Source: Clostridium sp.
Lineage (GTDB): Bacteria > Bacillota > Clostridia > Clostridiales > Clostridiaceae
Assembly (NCBI GenBank): GCA_031292145.1
Contig: JARLHR010000204.1
Span: forward strand, 150,439-214,438
Length of the DNA stretch: 64,000 nt
Direction of reading: 5' to 3'
The notes beneath the pieces were generated by a model. It was not told the origin of the DNA and searched no databases. It saw nothing but the letters and a program-made list of their open reading frames with translations. Positions 60,799 to 64,000 of this stretch are shown here, piece by piece. A program made the translations under genes and the position numbers. Position 1 is the first letter of the stretch, and each line of letters starts with the position of its first letter.

Positions 60799-61225
60799 AA
60801 TCTAAAACCCTTTCGTATATGTTATTTCTTACTTCGTCAATAATATGAAACTTTCTATTAATTGGCTGATAGAAAGCATACGTATAATTCTATTTGCCTA
60901 CCCTTAATAAATCCAATTTTTCATTCTTACCGCATTTATCACTAGGGTACGTTTCACAATTTAATTATTTTTTAATTACAATTTAGGGCACATTTAAAGA
61001 AGATTGTTTATTAGCTTTGATATTCATATTTGGCTAACCATTTGCTAATAATATATGTTCATTTACCATTCTATTACCAGTTTATTTCTAACCCTACTCC
61101 AACTTCTCTCACAGGCAGATTTTTATGTATCTCTGTTCTAACAGCAAATGAAGTACAATGGCAAGTGTATAATTCCTTTAAATTGTTCTACTTTAGGTTA
61201 TTTTTACTTTTGTATGTTATAAAAA
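60799..61225. other. Gene-poor gap with a possible gene remnant
   Basis: The minus strand around 61075-61160 encodes CHCTSFAVRTEIHKNLPVRE then VGVGLEINW before a stop, without a start codon. It looks like a protein C-terminus that I cannot identify. GGGCACATTTAAAGAAG at 60987 vaguely resembles a family-1 terminus. Nothing else is supportable. Confidence 0.35.
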
Positions 61226-62065
61226 CTATTTACTCATATGTTCAGATAATTTTAAAAGGTTATTTGATACTTCACTTAATCTTTGGTTTCCAGATGCGAT
61301 TTGTTCTGCTTGTGCAGCTTGTGTTTCACCTATAGCAGAAAAATTACTTAAAGCATCTACTATGGAATTTATATTAGTTTTAATCGTTTCTAATGTTTCA
61401 CTAATTTGCCCTGTTGAGTCTTTGCTATTAGCAGCAAGTTTTCTTATCTCACCAGCTACAACATTAAATCCTTTTCCATGTTCACCAGCTCTTGCTGCTT
61501 CAATTGCTGCATTTAGACCTAATAAATTTGTTGTATTAGCTATACTTTTTATATATGATATTATACTATCCATACTTTCAATACTACTTTGAGTTTCATT
61601 TATTAGTCTATTAACATTTTGACTATTTGCAGCTAATTCTTGCGTAGACGCTGACAATTCCTCAGAAGATGCCGCCAATTCTTCTGAAAATGTCTGAAAC
61701 ACATCTATCATTTCATTTAATTCATTTTCTTTTTGTAAAGAGACTGCATATGTAATTGTTCCAACAACATTATTTGTACCTGGATTAACTACTGGCACTC
61801 CATAAGCAATAATTGGAAAACCAAAAGTTTCTTTTGGATAATTTAACGATTGCTTACGTCTAGTTTTTATTGCATTTTCTGAAACCCCACCCTTTACTAT
61901 TGGCATATCCTCGCTTATATTCAATTTAAAGGTTTCCGCCTGCTTAAAAATTACAAACCTTTCCTTGTCTGTAATTGACATAGCTACATCAGATGCAAAT
62001 AACGTTGGTAAAACGCTAAATCCTGCCTTTAGTGCCTCAAAAAATTCTTCATCATTCATGTGCAT
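61226..62065 (-). CDS. Short soluble methyl-accepting chemotaxis-type protein
   Basis: The 279-residue protein has an N-terminal sensory domain (about 1-110; [60 protein letters not shown]) without membrane helices. A chemoreceptor signalling helix bundle follows ([41 protein letters not shown]). This compact arrangement, about half normal receptor length, is common among clostridial cytoplasmic receptors; redox or ligand sensing is likely. AUG 62065 and 62059 are both possible. It is monocistronic. Confidence 0.88.
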   Translation of the reverse strand: MHMNDEEFFEALKAGFSVLPTLFASDVAMSITDKERFVIFKQAETFKLNISEDMPIVKGGVSENAIKTRRKQSLNYPKETFGFPIIAYGVPVVNPGTNNVVGTITYAVSLQKENELNEMIDVFQTFSEELAASSEELSASTQELAANSQNVNRLINETQSSIESMDSIISYIKSIANTTNLLGLNAAIEAARAGEHGKGFNVVAGEIRKLAANSKDSTGQISETLETIKTNINSIVDALSNFSAIGETQAAQAEQIASGNQRLSEVSNNLLKLSEHMSK

Positions 62066-62143
62066 TTTCTATTCAACTCCATAACTTAATAATTTAGTAC
62101 CATTATGTACTAATTATAGCATATTATATTACCATCGCATTAT

Positions 62144-62515
62144 TCAATTTTCAAAGAACATTTTTTTATTTACCTGATTGTTTCCTTTCATTTCTAAAAT
62201 CATAGGAATATTATTTCGTATATCATTACTATTCTTGTTATTCCCCATATTATTATTAACCGAAGTCATATTTTCACAAGCAATTTCTAACTTACAACTA
62301 TCATTAGCATCAAATTTTACTGCTTCATTTTGAATTGGCTTATTTTTTGATTCATTATCTCTCTTTTCATATACTTCTACTTCCTGTTTTAGATTGTCTA
62401 TCACTTCAGTTTCAATATTCTTTTCTTCTTTTTCTTTATCACTAAATTTAACTTTTTCCTTAATCTTAATATTTTGGTGCTTTATTAATTTTAGAGAAAA
62501 GAAAAAAGATACCAT
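62144..62515 (-). CDS. Low-complexity charged protein, doubtful
   Basis: The frame encodes MVSFFFSLKLIKHQNIKIKE and then a Lys/Glu/Asn-rich stretch (KFSDKEKEEKNIETEVIDNL, NNNMGNNKNSNDIRNNIPMI). There is no domain, no good ribosome site, and the 5' end lies in a terminator-like hairpin. It may be a real but fast-evolving gene or a chance frame. Confidence 0.3.
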   Translation of the reverse strand: MVSFFFSLKLIKHQNIKIKEKVKFSDKEKEEKNIETEVIDNLKQEVEVYEKRDNESKNKPIQNEAVKFDANDSCKLEIACENMTSVNNNMGNNKNSNDIRNNIPMILEMKGNNQVNKKMFFEN

Positions 62516-62542
62516 CTTTTTAACAGAAAGTGGCATCTTTTT
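62503..62542. terminator. Terminator-like hairpin
   Basis: AAAAAGATACCA and TGGCATCTTTTT pair with one G-U/A-C mismatch column and flanking A/T runs. No intact gene ends directly before it on either strand. Confidence 0.55.
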
Positions 62543-62775
62543 AAATTTAATTAATCTATTGATATATATCTATCATTTAATTTTAAAATTAAAGTCTATC
62601 TCTTTGCATTTGCAAGCTAATTTCAATCCTACAATTTTCATAATCATAACATAACCCGAAGTTATATCAAACATATCTAACATGTATTTCTGTTATATAT
62701 TATTAATAAATATAATATTAACTAATAGTTAATTTATTTAATTCGTAGGTGGAATAATTATTAGGAGGGTAATCT

Positions 62776-63456
62776 ATGTACAAAGATATACAAAATAAAT
62801 TCAATGATATTTCTCAAAAATATGATAGTCAGAGAAAAAAATTAATACCTTGCTTTGAAGACTTTTATAGTATTTCAACAGCTATTGCTGAAACTGATTT
62901 AGATAATCCTAAAATTTTAGATTTAGGTGCTGGAACTGGAATTTTTTCTGAATATATATTAAAAAAGTATCCTAAAGCTTCACTAACCTTAATAGATATT
63001 TCAGAAAAAATGCTTGAAATTTCTAAATTAAGATTTAAGAATGAAAACAATATAAAATATATTTTTGAGGATTATTTATCTTATGATTTTAATGAAAAAT
63101 ATGATATTATTATTTCTTCATTATCAATTCATCATCTTATTGATGAAGAGAAATTTAAATTATTCAAGAAGTGCTACTCTCTTCTTAATATTGGTGGCAT
63201 ATTTATTAACGCAGATCAATTTCAAGGGGAAACACCTTATATAGAAAGTTTAAATAAGAAACTATGGAAATTAAAAATTGAAAATAGTGATTTATCTACC
63301 GAAGAGCTATTATCCTGTTATGAAAGAATTAAATTAGATAAGGAGGCTACATTAAGTCAGCATATTAAGTGGTTTAAAGAATGTGGATTTAGCGATATAG
63401 GATGTGTCTATAAATACCATCACTTCGGAGTTATATGTGGAAGGAAAAACACTTAA
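62776..63456 (+). CDS. Class I SAM-dependent methyltransferase
   Basis: The 226-residue enzyme transfers a methyl group from S-adenosylmethionine. Motif I is ILDLGAGTGIFSEYIL, motif II LTLIDISEKMLEISK, motif III FEDYLSYDF, and YDIIISSLSIHHLIDEEKF is the post-motif region. It is most like the UbiE/TAM-type small-molecule methyltransferases; the substrate cannot be deduced. ATG 62776 follows TAGGAGGG. It is monocistronic, with a terminator at 63504. Confidence 0.9.
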   Translation: MYKDIQNKFNDISQKYDSQRKKLIPCFEDFYSISTAIAETDLDNPKILDLGAGTGIFSEYILKKYPKASLTLIDISEKMLEISKLRFKNENNIKYIFEDYLSYDFNEKYDIIISSLSIHHLIDEEKFKLFKKCYSLLNIGGIFINADQFQGETPYIESLNKKLWKLKIENSDLSTEELLSCYERIKLDKEATLSQHIKWFKECGFSDIGCVYKYHHFGVICGRKNT

Positions 63457-63503
63457 TTTTTAAAATATGGATAGCAAATCATTCTTAGGGAGTTAATTGT
63501 GAA

Positions 63504-63539
63504 GAATCAACTACTAGAATTTTATCATGTAGTTGATTC
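63504..63539 (+). terminator. Terminator after the methyltransferase gene
   Basis: GAATCAACTAC and GTAGTTGATTC pair with a 14-nt loop, 48 bp after the stop. Confidence 0.75.
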
Positions 63540-63699
63540 TCAAATTCCTATTTCTTAATGTAATTGTCCCTACCTTATTAGCAAATGAAGCCATACTTTT
63601 TCATTCTCTCCATTAACACTTAAATACGTTCCTTTAGATCCTAAAGTTGCTTATAAAACCTAAACATTACAATTTAATATCCATTTAGCTTTTTTACCA

Positions 63700-64000
63700 C
63701 TATTCAATAGTAAATTCATGAGTTTTTAAGTCAGCCTTTAAGACAGCAATATATTTACCACATTTTCTAGTTATTACAAGTTTGTTACCATCAATTTCTG
63801 TAATGCATTCTCCATCTAATCCAAATGCCGGATTAGTATTACGGAATTTCATTAAATCCCTAATATCATTTACTATTTTTCTATTTTCAAAGTTTTCTTT
63901 AATTTCCTCTTTTGAATAATAGTGACGATTAATATCTCTACCATTTTTAGTTGATTCCATTAATTCAATATCATTTCCCCCTGCAAGCATTCCTACATAA
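63700..64000 (-). CDS. Sucrose phosphorylase-like protein, C-terminal end (cut by window)
   Basis: Only the last 100 residues are inside the window. They read YVGMLAGGNDIELMESTKNG RDINRHYYSKEEI and LMKFRNTNPAFGLDGE, matching the C-terminus of GH13 sucrose phosphorylases (YYVGLLAGxNDxELLExTKxGRxINRHYYS). The enzyme would split sucrose or sucrose-6'-phosphate with phosphate. The reading frame continues past base 64000, so start and catalytic domain are not visible. Confidence 0.82.
   Translation of the reverse strand, partial: YVGMLAGGNDIELMESTKNGRDINRHYYSKEEIKENFENRKIVNDIRDLMKFRNTNPAFGLDGECITEIDGNKLVITRKCGKYIAVLKADLKTHEFTIE

Noticed and set aside
60985-61024. Possible further family-1 element (GGGCACATTTAAAGAAG)
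   Set aside because: Only one weak terminus is visible and no inverted partner is found.
61030-61335. 101-codon plus-strand hydrophobic frame
   Set aside because: No ribosome site and its second half overlaps the chemoreceptor gene on the other strand.

Overview
The window looks like chromosomal DNA from an anaerobic, spore-forming, saccharolytic Clostridium of the C. beijerinckii / C. saccharoperbutylacetonicum type. This rests on very low GC, strong AGGAGG ribosome sites, a small acid-soluble spore protein, many secreted proteins with choline-binding-type WYY repeats, an oxygen-sensitive hybrid-cluster protein and clostridial-type nitrite/sulfite reductase. No rRNA, tRNA, CRISPR array, intact transposase or prophage was found. 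Species assignment is inference.

Layout. 0.3-4.1 kb: a LytTR-type two-component system whose kinase and regulator genes enclose nfeD-floA (membrane-domain proteins) and a small unknown gene. 4.4-8.4 kb: a membrane-anchored unknown, a small unknown and an orphan sugar-binding protein. 8.5-19.7 kb: two unusual P-type ATPases, a catalytically empty ATPase-like protein, small helical accessory proteins (one PacL-like), a DUF445 protein and a secreted CAP-domain protein. 19.8-21.6 kb: an EAL-CBS-GGDEF protein. 22-36 kb: an accessory zone with choline-binding proteins (intact and broken), a PfkB kinase, an oxidoreductase, a BglG-type regulator, a ComEC-like lipoprotein hydrolase, a GH25 lysozyme, an HNH protein and several tiny membrane peptides. 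36-38 kb: spore protein and PHP phosphoesterase. 38.2-47.1 kb: a nitrosative-stress and nitrite-reduction region (Crp/Fnr regulator, RIC and DUF438 hemerythrin-like di-iron proteins, nitroreductase, DUF2249, flavin reductase, siroheme reductase, Hcp) carrying two classes of palindromic operator. 47.3-52.6 kb: a frameshifted MocR regulator, a CGGC protein, broken membrane genes, and azlC/azlD divergent from a second MocR regulator. 52.6-64 kb: NudC, a second sugar-binding lipoprotein, two chemoreceptors, a split ThrE-type exporter, a DUF6179/DUF6323 pair behind a consensus promoter with an embedded palindrome, a P-loop kinase, a methyltransferase and the 3' end of a sucrose-phosphorylase-like gene.

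Three things stand out. (1) About nine copies of a dispersed intergenic element (TTAGGCACATGAAA... / ...GTGCCTAA) form nested stems with compensatory base changes between copies and often abut or supply stop codons; a second family of ~300-bp long hairpins occurs twice. (2) The 8.5-19.7 kb cluster contains a P1B-like ATPase in which TGE is SGQ and CPx is SPK, plus an ATPase-derived protein without phosphorylation or nucleotide domains and a PacL-like partner; this is the best candidate for an undescribed transport system. (3) The nitrosative-stress region has three TGTGA-N6-TCACA-like and three GTAAC-N4-GTTAC sites, two of the latter placed identically relative to a -10 box.

Several genes carry single-base frameshifts (47.3-48.8, 49.7-49.9, 38.2-38.8, 26.0-26.6 kb), which could be true decay or assembly errors. 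All family calls are from reading the sequence; no database search was run.
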